DNA of 34,899 nt from RUG14871 sp045539425 (GTDB taxonomy: Bacteria; Bacillota_I; Bacilli_A; Erysipelotrichales; Erysipelotrichaceae), in contig JAZQFH010000015.1 of the NCBI GenBank assembly GCA_045539425.1, positions 1-34,899 of the forward strand, given 5' to 3'. Positions 16,262-24,135 of the stretch are shown here, in pieces. Position 1 is the first letter of the stretch. Each line of letters opens with the position of its first letter. The notes beneath the pieces are model-generated. The model searched no databases. It was not told the DNA's origin and worked only from the letters and a program-made list of their open reading frames with translations. The position numbers and the translations under genes were made by a program.

Positions 16262-17779
16262 TTAATATTCCGGAATGGCTTCCGCATCCAGAAGTGTCTG
16301 CTGTCTGCTCTCATCCAGTAATGAGGAAAGCACCTCTAAGAAGCGGTCCACTTCCTCTTCCGTATTGTAGATACCGAAGCTGACGCGGATCATACCCGGT
16401 GTGTTGCGGTCCATGCAGTTTTCATATGTCTTCGCCTGCTCATCGCTGATGCCCATCATACGCCAGACGTACGGATGAGCGCAGAAGGCACCGCGGCGCG
16501 TCGCAACGGCCTTGGAGTTGGAAAGCTGCTGCGCCAGAACGTAGGAGTTGATGTCTTCGAAGTTGAATGTCACAACGCCGACCCTGTCTTCAATGTTTTC
16601 CGTATCACCGTAAATGATGACGTTGTCCAGTTTCTTTAATCCGTCGATTAAACGGCGGTTGAGTTTCTGCTCATGTTCGCTGATGGCGTCAAAGCCGACT
16701 TCCTGCAGAACTTCCATTGCTTTCGCCATACCGACGACACCGGCATAGTTCGGAGATCCGGCTTCATAGACTTCCGGAGCGCTCTTGTAGCTGACTTCGT
16801 AGTCCGTGACCAACTTGACGATGCCGCCGCCGTAGAATTCCGGCATATGCTGGATCAGATCTTCCCACGGTCCGACGACAGCTCCGCCGCCGTACGGGGA
16901 GTACATCTTATGGGCGGAGAAGACAAAGAAGTCGATGTTCTCTTCCGGTGTTTCCCCCGTCATGGAGAACTGGCGGTGGGCAACGATCTGGGCACCGTCC
17001 ACGATGATCTTCGCGCCGTGCGCATGCGCCATTTTGGCGACTCTGTGGACATCCGTCACATAACCCGTGACATTGGATGCCGCTGTGACGGAGACGTATT
17101 TGACTTTTCCTTCGTTTTCCGTCAACAGACGCTCAATGTCATCATAGATGATGCGTCCGTCTTCATCGACTTCCGCATAGATGACATTGCATCTTTCACG
17201 CCAAGAGAGGTCATTGGCATGGTGCTCGATTCTTGTGCAGAGCACCAGATCATCCTCGCTCTCAATCAGCGCGCTGGCCAGCTTGTTCAAACCGTCCGTG
17301 GTGCTGTTGACATAGAAGCATGTATACATATCCGGATCCGCATTCAGGAAATTCAGAACCGTCTCACGCGTCTCGTTGTAAATATCCGTGGAATGGTTGG
17401 ATTTCTGCGAGAAACCGCGTCCGATGGACCCGTACATCTTCATCTCTTCATCTACCTTATCCAGTACCGGTTTGAGCGGCGGAGTGGTTGCCGCATTATC
17501 GAAGTTGATCATCGGTGCCATGGTCCCATCCTGAAGCTCCACCGGTTCATCCACGCCGATGACGTAGTCGCGGATATTGTCAATCGTATAGACGATATCT
17601 TCTTCCGGTTCTACCGGCGTATCCGGTTCTTCTTCCTTATCCGGTTCAGACGGTTCGACCGGCGTCGGTTCATCCGGCGTCACATCCTCCTCTTTTTTCG
17701 AGGCACAGCCGGATAAAAGAGACAGGCTTAAAAGAAGCACCAGTAATGCACATAACAGTGACTTTGTGTTTCGGCTCAT
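16262..17779 (-). CDS. lipoprotein-anchored class V PLP enzyme, cysteine desulfurase-like
   Basis: A 505-aa protein with an unusual architecture. Residues 1-25 are a lipoprotein signal peptide (MSRNTKSLL, a hydrophobic core, lipobox LSGC with Cys25). Residues 30-62 form an acidic Pro/Glu/Asp spacer typical of surface lipoproteins. Residues 90-490 are a complete class V aminotransferase fold of the cysteine desulfurase kind: INFDNAATTPP, NSTTDGLNKLA, EHHANDLSW (His186), DGAQ (Asp261), FSAHKMYSPYGGG (PLP Lys291) and the mobile-loop Cys433 in RRGAFCAHPYVW. Cysteine desulfurases release sulfur from cysteine via that loop Cys. The start follows AGGAGG. It is a single-gene unit with its own promoter and terminator; no suf/isc genes are adjacent. 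A selenocysteine lyase-like or other lyase activity is equally possible. Confidence 0.88.
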   Translation of the reverse strand: MSRNTKSLLCALLVLLLSLSLLSGCASKKEEDVTPDEPTPVEPSEPDKEEEPDTPVEPEEDIVYTIDNIRDYVIGVDEPVELQDGTMAPMINFDNAATTPPLKPVLDKVDEEMKMYGSIGRGFSQKSNHSTDIYNETRETVLNFLNADPDMYTCFYVNSTTDGLNKLASALIESEDDLVLCTRIEHHANDLSWRERCNVIYAEVDEDGRIIYDDIERLLTENEGKVKYVSVTAASNVTGYVTDVHRVAKMAHAHGAKIIVDGAQIVAHRQFSMTGETPEENIDFFVFSAHKMYSPYGGGAVVGPWEDLIQHMPEFYGGGIVKLVTDYEVSYKSAPEVYEAGSPNYAGVVGMAKAMEVLQEVGFDAISEHEQKLNRRLIDGLKKLDNVIIYGDTENIEDRVGVVTFNFEDINSYVLAQQLSNSKAVATRRGAFCAHPYVWRMMGISDEQAKTYENCMDRNTPGMIRVSFGIYNTEEEVDRFLEVLSSLLDESRQQTLLDAEAIPEY

Positions 17780-17841
17780 GAAAAATTCCTCCTGTGTTGT
17801 TTTTCAAATGAGTATTCATTGTAAATGCTGTATTTTTTATT

Positions 17842-17869
17842 ATTTTATCATAACCTCATGACACAAAAA
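17842..17869 (-). promoter_or_regulatory. putative promoter of the lipoprotein PLP enzyme gene
   Basis: TGATAAAAT, an extended -10 (17842-17847), 16 bases from TTTTTG (17864-17869). It precedes a leader of about 60 bases and an AGGAGG site. Confidence 0.5.
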
Positions 17870-17883
17870 CAGATATTCCGCAT

Positions 17884-17912
17884 CAAAAAAGGAAGGATTT
17901 CAAACCCTTCCC
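17884..17912 (-). terminator. intrinsic terminator after ileS
   Basis: GGAAGG/CCTTCC stem, extendable across GTTT/AAAT, followed by TTTTTTG. Confidence 0.8.
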
Positions 17913-17937
17913 TTCTGATTCTCCTTTGCGGATTTCT

Positions 17938-20661
17938 TTATTTTGCCAGCGCTTTCTGACAGCGTTCGCATAAGCCGTCTTCGTTGACAGTTTCGACAAC
18001 GTTCCAGCAGCGCGGGCATGTATGTCCGAGGAATTTCTCCACCTTGACATAGCTGGCATTGTATTCGTTGTAGGTTTCTTCCGTCACTTCTGCCTGCGAG
18101 GCGATGACTAACTGAGCGATGTCATGATTGCTTAAGCCGTTTAAGACATCCTTGTATTCATCCTTGACATGCAGGAAGACCTTGGCTTCCAGCGCCTTCT
18201 TGATGAGGCCGGCGTTCTTGGCTTCTTCCAGAGCCTTTAAGATATCGCTGCGGACGACCATGAAGCGGTCCCACTTGTCTTCGATATCCTCATCTCCCTT
18301 GTGTGCTTCCGCTTTCGGGAAAGAGCTGAGGAAGACCGTCTTCGCTTCCGGCTTGAAGAAGGAGTAGACTTCCTCCATCGTGTAGGAGAGGATCGGCGCA
18401 TAGAGGATGGCGAGAGTGTCCACCGTCTGATAGAACACGCTCTGGATCTGTCTTCTGCGCTTGGAGTCCTTCGCTTCGATGTAGAGGATATCCTTCGCAT
18501 AGTCGCAGTAGAATGCGCTTAGCGTATTGGTAATGAAGTTGAACAGCGTGGAGTTGACGTCGATGAAGTCATACGTGTTGTAGCCTTCCGTCACCTTCTC
18601 GATTACTTCATTCAGTTTGATTAATACATATTTATCCACTTCTTCGAGATCTTCGTAGGCGACCATGTCCTTTGCCGGATCGAAATCGGCAGGATTGATG
18701 TTGCCTAAGAGATACTTGAAGGTGTTACGGATCTTGCGGTAAGCATCGGAGTTGATCTTGAAGAGCTCGTTGGAGCACTTTAAGTCGGCCTTGAAGTCAA
18801 CGCTGGAGACCCATAAGCGGAGAATATCCGCACCGTACTGCTTCATGATGTCGTTCGGGTCGATCGTATTGCCGACGGACTTGCTCATCTTGAAGCCCTT
18901 GCCGTCTACAACGTAGCCGTGGCTTAAGACGCTCTTGTACGGAGCCTGTCCTTTAGTGGCAACACCGACGATCAGCGAGGAGTTGAACCATCCGCGGTAC
19001 TGGTCGCTGCCTTCGAGATAGATGTCACACGGATACTTGCAGCCTCTGCGTTCAAATGTATTGTGAGAGGAACCGCTGTCGAACCAGACATCCATGATGT
19101 CTTTTTCTTTTGTGAAGACACCGTTCGGGCTCTTCGGATTCGTGTAGCCTTCCGGTAAGAGGTCTTTGGCTTCGCGTTCGAACCAGACGTTGGAACCGTA
19201 CTGTTCAAAGAGCTGTGCGACATGTTCAAAGACAGCTTCTTCAATGATCGGAGAACCGTCTTCCGCATAGAAGATCGGAATCGGGACACCCCAGACACGC
19301 TGACGGGAGATACACCAGTCACCGCGGTCCTTGATCATGTTGTACATGCGGACGTAACCGAATTCGTTTTCCCACTTGACAGAGTCAATGGCTTCCAAAA
19401 GTTCCTTGCGGATCTTTTCGATGGAGGCGAACCACTGAACCGTTGCGCGGTAGATGACCGGTTTTTTCATACGTTCATCATGCGGATAGGAGTGAGTGAT
19501 CCATTCCATCTTCAGTAAAGCTCCGAGCTCATCCAGTTTGACGACGACCGTCTTATTGGCATCGAAGACAAACTGACCTTCGAGATCCGGTCCCGCTTCC
19601 TTGGTCAGACAGCCCTTCTCATCGACCGGGCAGAATGTATCGAGTCCGTATTTCTGGCCGACATAGAAGTCATCGAGGCCGTGACCCGGTGCCGTATGGA
19701 CGCAGCCGGTACCGTCTTCATCCGTAACGTGATCCCCTAAGATAATTAAGGATGTACGGTCATAAAGCGGATGCTTGACTGTGATGTATTCCATTTCACG
19801 TCCCTTTAAGGTACGCAGTACTTCATAGTTTTCCAAGCCGAACTTGGCCATTAAGGTTTCCACCATCTTGGCTAAGACGATCAGCTTGCCCTTCTCTGTC
19901 TTGACAACGGCATATTCAAAGTCCGGGTTTAAACAGATGGCAAGGTTGGCAGGAATGGTCCACGGAGTCGTCGTCCAGATGACAAAACGTTCATCGGTTA
20001 AGACACCCTTGCCGTCGACAACATCGAAGGCGACATAGATCGTCGGGTCCTTATGGTCATGGTATTCGATTTCACTGTCCGCAACGGCACTTTCACGCTC
20101 GGCAGACCAGTAGATCGGTTTGAGTCCCTGATAGATCAGTCCTCTGAGAGCCATCTTACCGAATGTGCGGATCTGATCGGCTTCAAAGGATTTATGTAAT
20201 GTAACGTACGGATGATCAAAATCCGCAACCGTTCCCAGACGTTTTTCGGTTGCCTTCTGGATCTCAATCTGCTTGAGGGCATACTCTTCGCACTTGGCGC
20301 GGAAATCCGCCGTACTCATCTTCTTGCGGTCATAGCCCAGCTTCGGCATGGCATTTTCAATCGGTAAACCGTGTGTGTCCCATCCCGGATAGAATACCGT
20401 GTTGTATCCCATCATGTGCTTGCTCTTGACGATGAAGTCCTTCAAAACGCGGTTCATGGCCGTTCCCATATGCAGATTTCCATTCGCATACGGCGGACCG
20501 TCATGTAACATGAAGTCTTCCTTTCCCCTGTTCTGTTCCAGCAGTAAATCGTAAAGACGCATTTCTTCCCATTTTGCCAGAATCTTCGGTTCTTTCACTG
20601 TTAAATTGCCCCGCATTTCAAAATCGGTATACGGCATGTTCAGTGTGTCCTTGTAATCCAT
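17938..20661 (-). CDS. ileS: isoleucine-tRNA ligase
   Basis: A 907-aa class I synthetase that charges tRNA-Ile. Visible are the PPYANGNLHMGT signature near residue 55 (HIGH motif), the CP1 editing domain (about 190-395, WTTTPWTIPANLAI), the KMSKS motif in GKGFKMSKSVGN, the anticodon-binding helices and a C-terminal zinc site (CPRCW...CERC). The HIGH motif reads HMGT, with Thr for the second His. The start MDYKDTLNMPYTDF follows AGGAGACAGTT; an in-frame ATG at 20685 lies on the terminator side of the T-box and lacks a site. Expression is controlled by the Ile T-box just upstream. Confidence 0.97.
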   Translation of the reverse strand: MDYKDTLNMPYTDFEMRGNLTVKEPKILAKWEEMRLYDLLLEQNRGKEDFMLHDGPPYANGNLHMGTAMNRVLKDFIVKSKHMMGYNTVFYPGWDTHGLPIENAMPKLGYDRKKMSTADFRAKCEEYALKQIEIQKATEKRLGTVADFDHPYVTLHKSFEADQIRTFGKMALRGLIYQGLKPIYWSAERESAVADSEIEYHDHKDPTIYVAFDVVDGKGVLTDERFVIWTTTPWTIPANLAICLNPDFEYAVVKTEKGKLIVLAKMVETLMAKFGLENYEVLRTLKGREMEYITVKHPLYDRTSLIILGDHVTDEDGTGCVHTAPGHGLDDFYVGQKYGLDTFCPVDEKGCLTKEAGPDLEGQFVFDANKTVVVKLDELGALLKMEWITHSYPHDERMKKPVIYRATVQWFASIEKIRKELLEAIDSVKWENEFGYVRMYNMIKDRGDWCISRQRVWGVPIPIFYAEDGSPIIEEAVFEHVAQLFEQYGSNVWFEREAKDLLPEGYTNPKSPNGVFTKEKDIMDVWFDSGSSHNTFERRGCKYPCDIYLEGSDQYRGWFNSSLIVGVATKGQAPYKSVLSHGYVVDGKGFKMSKSVGNTIDPNDIMKQYGADILRLWVSSVDFKADLKCSNELFKINSDAYRKIRNTFKYLLGNINPADFDPAKDMVAYEDLEEVDKYVLIKLNEVIEKVTEGYNTYDFIDVNSTLFNFITNTLSAFYCDYAKDILYIEAKDSKRRRQIQSVFYQTVDTLAILYAPILSYTMEEVYSFFKPEAKTVFLSSFPKAEAHKGDEDIEDKWDRFMVVRSDILKALEEAKNAGLIKKALEAKVFLHVKDEYKDVLNGLSNHDIAQLVIASQAEVTEETYNEYNASYVKVEKFLGHTCPRCWNVVETVNEDGLCERCQKALAK

Positions 20662-20685
20662 AACTGTCTCCTTCTTCCTGTCCAT

Positions 20686-20905
20686 ATAAAAAAGCGCCCT
20701 CTAAGGACGCTTTTGGCGCGGTACCACCTTAGTTCACGGGTAAACATACCCGTGCAACTTGTCACCTTAACGCAGTGCTACGTCTGTAACTACTGTGAGT
20801 TCATTACAGAGCCAAGCAAGTGATATCCCTGTTTCTTCCGCCTGCTCCTTTTCAGCTTTACGGAGCTCTCTGTGAGGCTTTGGAAGCGGTCCTGTCTTGC
20901 TTATC
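20686..20905 (-). ncRNA. T-box leader, isoleucine-specific
   Basis: The antiterminator bulge TGGTACCGCG is at 20717-20726. The terminator AAGCGTCCT/AGGGCGCTT ends in a T-run at 20686-20691. The base of stem I is a perfect AAGCAAG/CTTGCTT helix whose 5' strand is at 20896-20902. The specifier codon ATC (Ile), followed by A, is at 20822-20824 in the 3' specifier loop. No promoter is visible between divIVA and the leader; stem I starts about 10 bases past the divIVA stop, so the T-box probably acts as an internal attenuator in the sepF-ylmH-divIVA-ileS transcript. Confidence 0.94.
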
Positions 20906-20911
20906 GGTTCG

Positions 20912-21373
20912 CTAATCTTTCAGCCATTTTTCATCCATGGCTGTCGGGATTTCAAATTCATCCAATGTCTTCTGCAGTTCATTGATCTTACTCTGCATGT
21001 CGGCTTTCACGTCAGACGCCTCATTGGAAATGCGGGCTATCTCAATTAAGATCACCCTGGCGGTGGCGATGGCCTCCTGAACGATGCTGTCCGCATTGTT
21101 CTGGGCACTGCCGATGATCCGGTTCGCTTCCTTCAAAGCGATCCGGCTGATATCATCCGCTGCCTGCTCCCGGACTTCGATCTGGTTGGTCAGCTTCTGA
21201 TATTTCTCTTTGACAAGCGTTAACTGCTCGTTTGCGGTCTCCGTCAGTCTCCGGTAGTTCTCCAGCTGGTCACGGGTACTTTCGAGTTCACGCGTCAAGC
21301 GTTCGATCTCATCATCGACTTCATAACGGTTGTAGCCGTTTTTCATGATGCTGAATTTTGCCTGCTCCGCCAT
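20912..21373 (-). CDS. divIVA: DivIVA family cell-division protein
   Basis: A 153-aa coiled-coil protein. The N-terminal membrane-binding DivIVA domain (about 1-60) contains NGYNRYEVDDEIERL; the rest is almost continuous coiled coil to about residue 140. DivIVA recognises curved membrane at poles and septa and positions division and wall-growth proteins. It is shorter than Bacillus or streptococcal forms and could be closer to GpsB in size, but the position after sepF-ylmH and before ileS is the standard DivIVA locus. Start follows AAGGAGGGTCT, 9 bases after ylmH. Confidence 0.92.
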   Translation of the reverse strand: MAEQAKFSIMKNGYNRYEVDDEIERLTRELESTRDQLENYRRLTETANEQLTLVKEKYQKLTNQIEVREQAADDISRIALKEANRIIGSAQNNADSIVQEAIATARVILIEIARISNEASDVKADMQSKINELQKTLDEFEIPTAMDEKWLKD

Positions 21374-21382
21374 AGACCCTCC

Positions 21383-22138
21383 TTACTCGTATTTTCCAAA
21401 ACGGATCACCAAGCGGCCCTTGCGTGTTGTACCAACTGTTTCCAGCACGAGAAAACGCCCGTATCCCCTGACAGAAATCGTATCCTCATTATTGCACAAA
21501 TAGGAGGTTTCTTCAAGTACTTCATGATTCACTGAAACCAGTTTTCCCCGTATCATCTCCTGTGCCCTGCTTCTGGAGAGGTTGCACATGGCCGCCACGC
21601 AGCTGTCCAGCCGGTAAGTGGACACGCTCTTTTCGAATTCACGCAGGTGAACTTCGTTTTCCAGCGGTATCTCCGCCACTTCAAACTGCACGCTGAGCGA
21701 GCGGATGCTTCTGAGATTGTCCATGATGAAACGGGCACTCTCTTTCGTGCAGTAGATGACCGCACTTTCATCCTTTAAAAAGACATCCCCGAACTGCTCC
21801 CGCTTGATGCCCTGATGCATCAGGGCTCCGTAGACATCCCTGTGCTCGATCCTGACGGCCTTGTTTTTCAGCTTTGCGACAAGGCACACGATCTCGGCAT
21901 CCGCCTCTGCATCCCCGATGACGATGCGCTTCATCTCACTTTGCGGATAACCGCCGTCACAGCGGTACTCTACCCTGTTTCCGAGATAGCGCTTGACGAC
22001 TTCCACCTCATTTGCACGCAAAAAAGGCGTAATACGCGCCTTTTGATAGCGATCCGATTGATCAATGTAATCGTCGATCCGTCTCAGCAGTTCCTCATAT
22101 CCCTTGAAATGCTGATAGAGACCGGTATTAGTCGGCAT
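21383..22138 (-). CDS. ylmH: YlmH, S4-domain RNA-binding protein
   Basis: A 251-aa protein with the YlmH arrangement: an N-terminal domain (about 1-75, ITPFLRANEVEVVKRYL), a middle domain (about 85-165, DVYGALMHQGIKREQFGDVFL) and a C-terminal S4 RNA-binding domain (about 180-245, RLDSCVAAMCNLSRSRAQEMIRG split over the S4 helices). YlmH homologues bind the ribosome and have been linked to rescue of stalled ribosomes. Its start overlaps the end of sepF by 11 bases, implying translational coupling. The ylmG (YggT) gene often found between sepF and ylmH is absent. Confidence 0.93.
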   Translation of the reverse strand: MPTNTGLYQHFKGYEELLRRIDDYIDQSDRYQKARITPFLRANEVEVVKRYLGNRVEYRCDGGYPQSEMKRIVIGDAEADAEIVCLVAKLKNKAVRIEHRDVYGALMHQGIKREQFGDVFLKDESAVIYCTKESARFIMDNLRSIRSLSVQFEVAEIPLENEVHLREFEKSVSTYRLDSCVAAMCNLSRSRAQEMIRGKLVSVNHEVLEETSYLCNNEDTISVRGYGRFLVLETVGTTRKGRLVIRFGKYE

Positions 22139-22526
22139 CTTCGAGTGTGATCTCTCCGTCTACGCCGATCGTGCTCGGTGCACATAAAATGACGTTTGCG
22201 CCGACTTTCTGAATGGAGCCGTTCAGCGCAAAGATGACACCTGTTAAGAAGTCGATGGATCTCTGGGAGGATTCCGGCGGTAAACGGTGCAGGTTGATGA
22301 CCGCTGCCTTTCTGTCCTTCAGATGTTTGGCGATCTCTTCGCTCTCTTCGAAGGATCTCGGTTCAAATAAGACCATCTTCGTATCGCCGCTGACACGGGA
22401 AGATACGGCTTTGTTCTTCGGTGCTTCGTATTCACTTAATGCTTTCGCTTCGTCTTCACTTAATTCAATTGTTTCATCTTCCACTTCCGGAGCGATGAAA
22501 TCTTTCATTTTATCTAAAATGTTCAT
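22128..22526 (-). CDS. sepF: SepF cell-division protein
   Basis: A 132-aa protein with an N-terminal amphipathic membrane-anchor helix (MNILDKMKDFI), an acidic linker, and the SepF core (about 55-132; MVLFEPRSFEESEEIAKHL, AVINLHRLPPESSQRSIDFLTGVIFAL, GSIQKVGANVILCAP). SepF tethers FtsZ to the membrane and organises the septum. The ATG at 22526 follows GGAGG by 8 bases; an upstream GTG at 22541 overlaps that site and is not preferred. First gene of the sepF-ylmH-divIVA-ileS run. Confidence 0.96.
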   Translation of the reverse strand: MNILDKMKDFIAPEVEDETIELSEDEAKALSEYEAPKNKAVSSRVSGDTKMVLFEPRSFEESEEIAKHLKDRKAAVINLHRLPPESSQRSIDFLTGVIFALNGSIQKVGANVILCAPSTIGVDGEITLEDAD

Positions 22527-22548
22527 GGTATCTACCTCCACTTCTTAA

Positions 22549-22554
22549 AGTATA
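22549..22554 (-). promoter_or_regulatory. sepF operon promoter, extended -10
   Basis: TGTTATACT on the minus strand gives an extended -10 (hexamer 22549-22554). TTGGCG lies 15 bases upstream as a possible, tightly spaced -35. Confidence 0.55.
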
Positions 22555-22650
22555 ACATATTTTTATTACCGCCAATACGAAACTGTCATGTTTTCCCCGG
22601 GTTTCAGTAACTCCTTATTCAAAAAAGCTCATATTTGCAATTCATTGATG

Positions 22651-22705
22651 AAACAGTTGAAGATCCATAGATGTCATATACGAGTATTGTTCAAGAAAGG
22701 AACAC
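22651..22705. repeat. left inverted repeat of the fic cassette
   Basis: The inner 37 bases (22669-22705) match the reverse complement of 24058-24094 at 34 of 37 positions. Weaker similarity (starting AAAC.AGTT) extends outward to about 22651. Each arm contains a small internal hairpin (TGTTC/GAACA). This arm ends at the last base of the fic stop codon. Confidence 0.9.
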
Positions 22706-23760
22706 TACCAGTTTTTCATTAGATCATACAAATATGAATTCTTGTATATTTTATTCTTTCCTGCCTTTTCTACCACAAGTATTCCTTCATCAGCAAGCTG
22801 ATTCAAATATTTTCCTGCGGTGTTACGGGTAACATGAAGATTCCGGCACAGATATTCGTTTCTGGTATAAAAATCGTAAAAAAGATAGTTTACTAACTGT
22901 TTGGAATAAATGGCAGGACATTTTTTACTGATATACTCATCTGCTTCATTCATTTTTAATATAAAGCTGTTGATAAATTGAATCGTAAACTCACTCATTA
23001 ATTCAACGCCTTTGATCATGAACAGCAAATACTCCTTGAGGCATGTGATGTCCTTTTGAACCGCGTTCAAAGTCCGGTAATATTCGGATCTGTTTTCATT
23101 TATGTATTTGCTCAGATACAGAATGGGCATATCAAGTTTATTCACAAGAAGGAGATACAAAATATTTATAATTCTCCCTGTCCGTCCGTTACCGTCATGG
23201 AAAGGATGAATGGACTCAAACTGAAAATGAATCATTGCCATTTTTATCAGTGGGTCTGTTTCTTCCAACTCCGGATAATTCATATACTTTTCCAGATGAG
23301 ATAAGTATTGGCGTATTTCTGCTTCAGTCTGAGGAGGATTATGAATGATTTCTTTTGTTTTGGTATTCATTATCACTGTTCCGGGTATTTTTCTGATCCC
23401 GCCAACATTTGGTTCAATAATATGATGGATATCAACGATAAGATTGGTATTTATAAATCCATTCTTTTTAATTTGTTCCTCCCCATATAAAACAGCCTGG
23501 CGATAATTCAATACTTCCTTTCCGGCATAGTTATCCTCTTTCAAAACCAGTTCTCTGAATATTTCATCAAAAGTTGTAACAATATTCTCAATCTCACTGG
23601 ATTCTTTTGCCTCTCCAAGTATCACAGCATTCAGTATTATTCTTGGATTCGGCATTGCCTTGATCAGGCCGTTCAGTTCCCCCAGTTTTGAATTTGCTGA
23701 ATTCAGTGCTTTCAATATGCTGACATCATCATAGTTAAAAATAACGGGCAAATTGTGCAT
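22705..23760 (-). CDS. Fic family protein (probable AMP-transferase) with C-terminal winged helix
   Basis: A 351-aa Fic-domain protein. The core motif HPFHDGNGRTGR (catalytic His185) is intact. Upstream, SSEIEN (Ser54...Glu58-Asn59) matches the (S/T)xxxE(G/N) inhibitory motif, so this is a class II Fic whose own N-terminal helix restrains it. Residues 280-351 look like a winged helix (EYLCRNLHVTRNTAGKYLNQL...GILVVEK). Fic enzymes usually transfer AMP from ATP to a Ser/Thr/Tyr hydroxyl; the target is unknown. The start follows GAGGTGATAAT. Composition is clearly A+T-richer than the neighbours, and the gene lies between long inverted repeats, suggesting horizontal acquisition. The promoter region carries repeated TGTGCAT sites. 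Confidence 0.93.
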   Translation of the reverse strand: MHNLPVIFNYDDVSILKALNSANSKLGELNGLIKAMPNPRIILNAVILGEAKESSEIENIVTTFDEIFRELVLKEDNYAGKEVLNYRQAVLYGEEQIKKNGFINTNLIVDIHHIIEPNVGGIRKIPGTVIMNTKTKEIIHNPPQTEAEIRQYLSHLEKYMNYPELEETDPLIKMAMIHFQFESIHPFHDGNGRTGRIINILYLLLVNKLDMPILYLSKYINENRSEYYRTLNAVQKDITCLKEYLLFMIKGVELMSEFTIQFINSFILKMNEADEYISKKCPAIYSKQLVNYLFYDFYTRNEYLCRNLHVTRNTAGKYLNQLADEGILVVEKAGKNKIYKNSYLYDLMKNW

Positions 23761-23808
23761 ATTATCACCTCATGCACAGATTTTATCATTATTTGTGCAT
23801 ATATTCAA
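23752..23808 (-). promoter_or_regulatory. fic promoter with three TGTGCAT/ATGCACA sites
   Basis: TTGAAT (23803-23808), a 17-base spacer and TAAAAT (23780-23785). Seven-base sites occur at 23754-23760 (overlapping the start codon), 23772-23778 (inverted) and 23794-23800 (inside the spacer). The outer two sit in an almost identical 11-base context 40 bases apart. This looks like an operator array, possibly for autoregulation by the winged-helix end of the Fic protein. Confidence 0.6.
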
Positions 23809-23894
23809 TAACGTGTCTCAAACTCATTCCGTGACAGGAATGATTGCCAATTTGCAAAAACGCGAAAGAGCAGCACCATTCATCACTTTTTCAG

Positions 23895-23950
23895 GAATAA
23901 TTATTCTTCATTCTCTCAAAAATTCAATAATAAATCACACTCTCTCAAAT
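23895..23950. repeat. imperfect tandem repeat in the fic cassette
   Basis: Two copies of about 25-30 bases sharing CTCTCAAA preceded by an AATAAT/AATAATAA-rich stretch (23895-23921 and 23926-23950). They lie between the fic promoter and the small open frame at 23953-24033 and have no coding reading I can support. Confidence 0.4.
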
Positions 23951-23952
23951 GG

Positions 23953-24033
23953 TCACAGTATCTGATATATTGTTTCATTCTTTTGGTGGTTGAGCTTTTC
24001 ATAAATGAACCGCTCAATCAGTAAGCCTGGCAT
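23953..24033 (-). CDS. short open frame, possible remnant of a mobile-element gene
   Basis: A 26-codon frame (begins MPGLLIERFIYEKLNHQKN) with an excellent AGGAG site 7 bases before its ATG, located just inside the right inverted repeat. An insertion-sequence transposase would start at this position, so a decayed transposase N-terminus is one reading; a true small protein is another. I do not recognise the sequence. The surrounding 23810-24057 stretch otherwise shows no gene, only A+T-rich DNA and the tandem repeat at 23895-23950. Confidence 0.35.
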   Translation of the reverse strand: MPGLLIERFIYEKLNHQKNETIYQIL

Positions 24034-24057
24034 TGATTCACTCCTGAAAAGTTACCG

Positions 24058-24113
24058 GTGTTCCTTTTTTGAACAATACTGCTATATGACATCTGCAGCT
24101 TTTTAACTGGTTT
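24058..24113. repeat. right inverted repeat of the fic cassette
   Basis: Reverse complement of the left arm: 34 of 37 identical over 24058-24094, with weaker similarity out to 24113. No target-site duplication is apparent outside the two arms. Confidence 0.9.
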
Positions 24114-24135
24114 ACCAACGCAGTGCATATTAGGG

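Noticed and set aside
16673..17716. A 347-codon open frame on the plus strand
   Set aside because: It is the exact antisense of the lipoprotein PLP enzyme gene, has no ribosome binding site or family motifs, and shows a repetitive His/Arg/Phe-rich composition typical of antisense frames.
22651..24113. Toxin-antitoxin reading of the fic locus with the 26-codon frame as antitoxin
   Set aside because: The Fic protein already carries the inhibitory motif (SSEIEN) in its own N-terminus, and the small frame does not contain an (S/T)xxxE(G/N) antitoxin motif.
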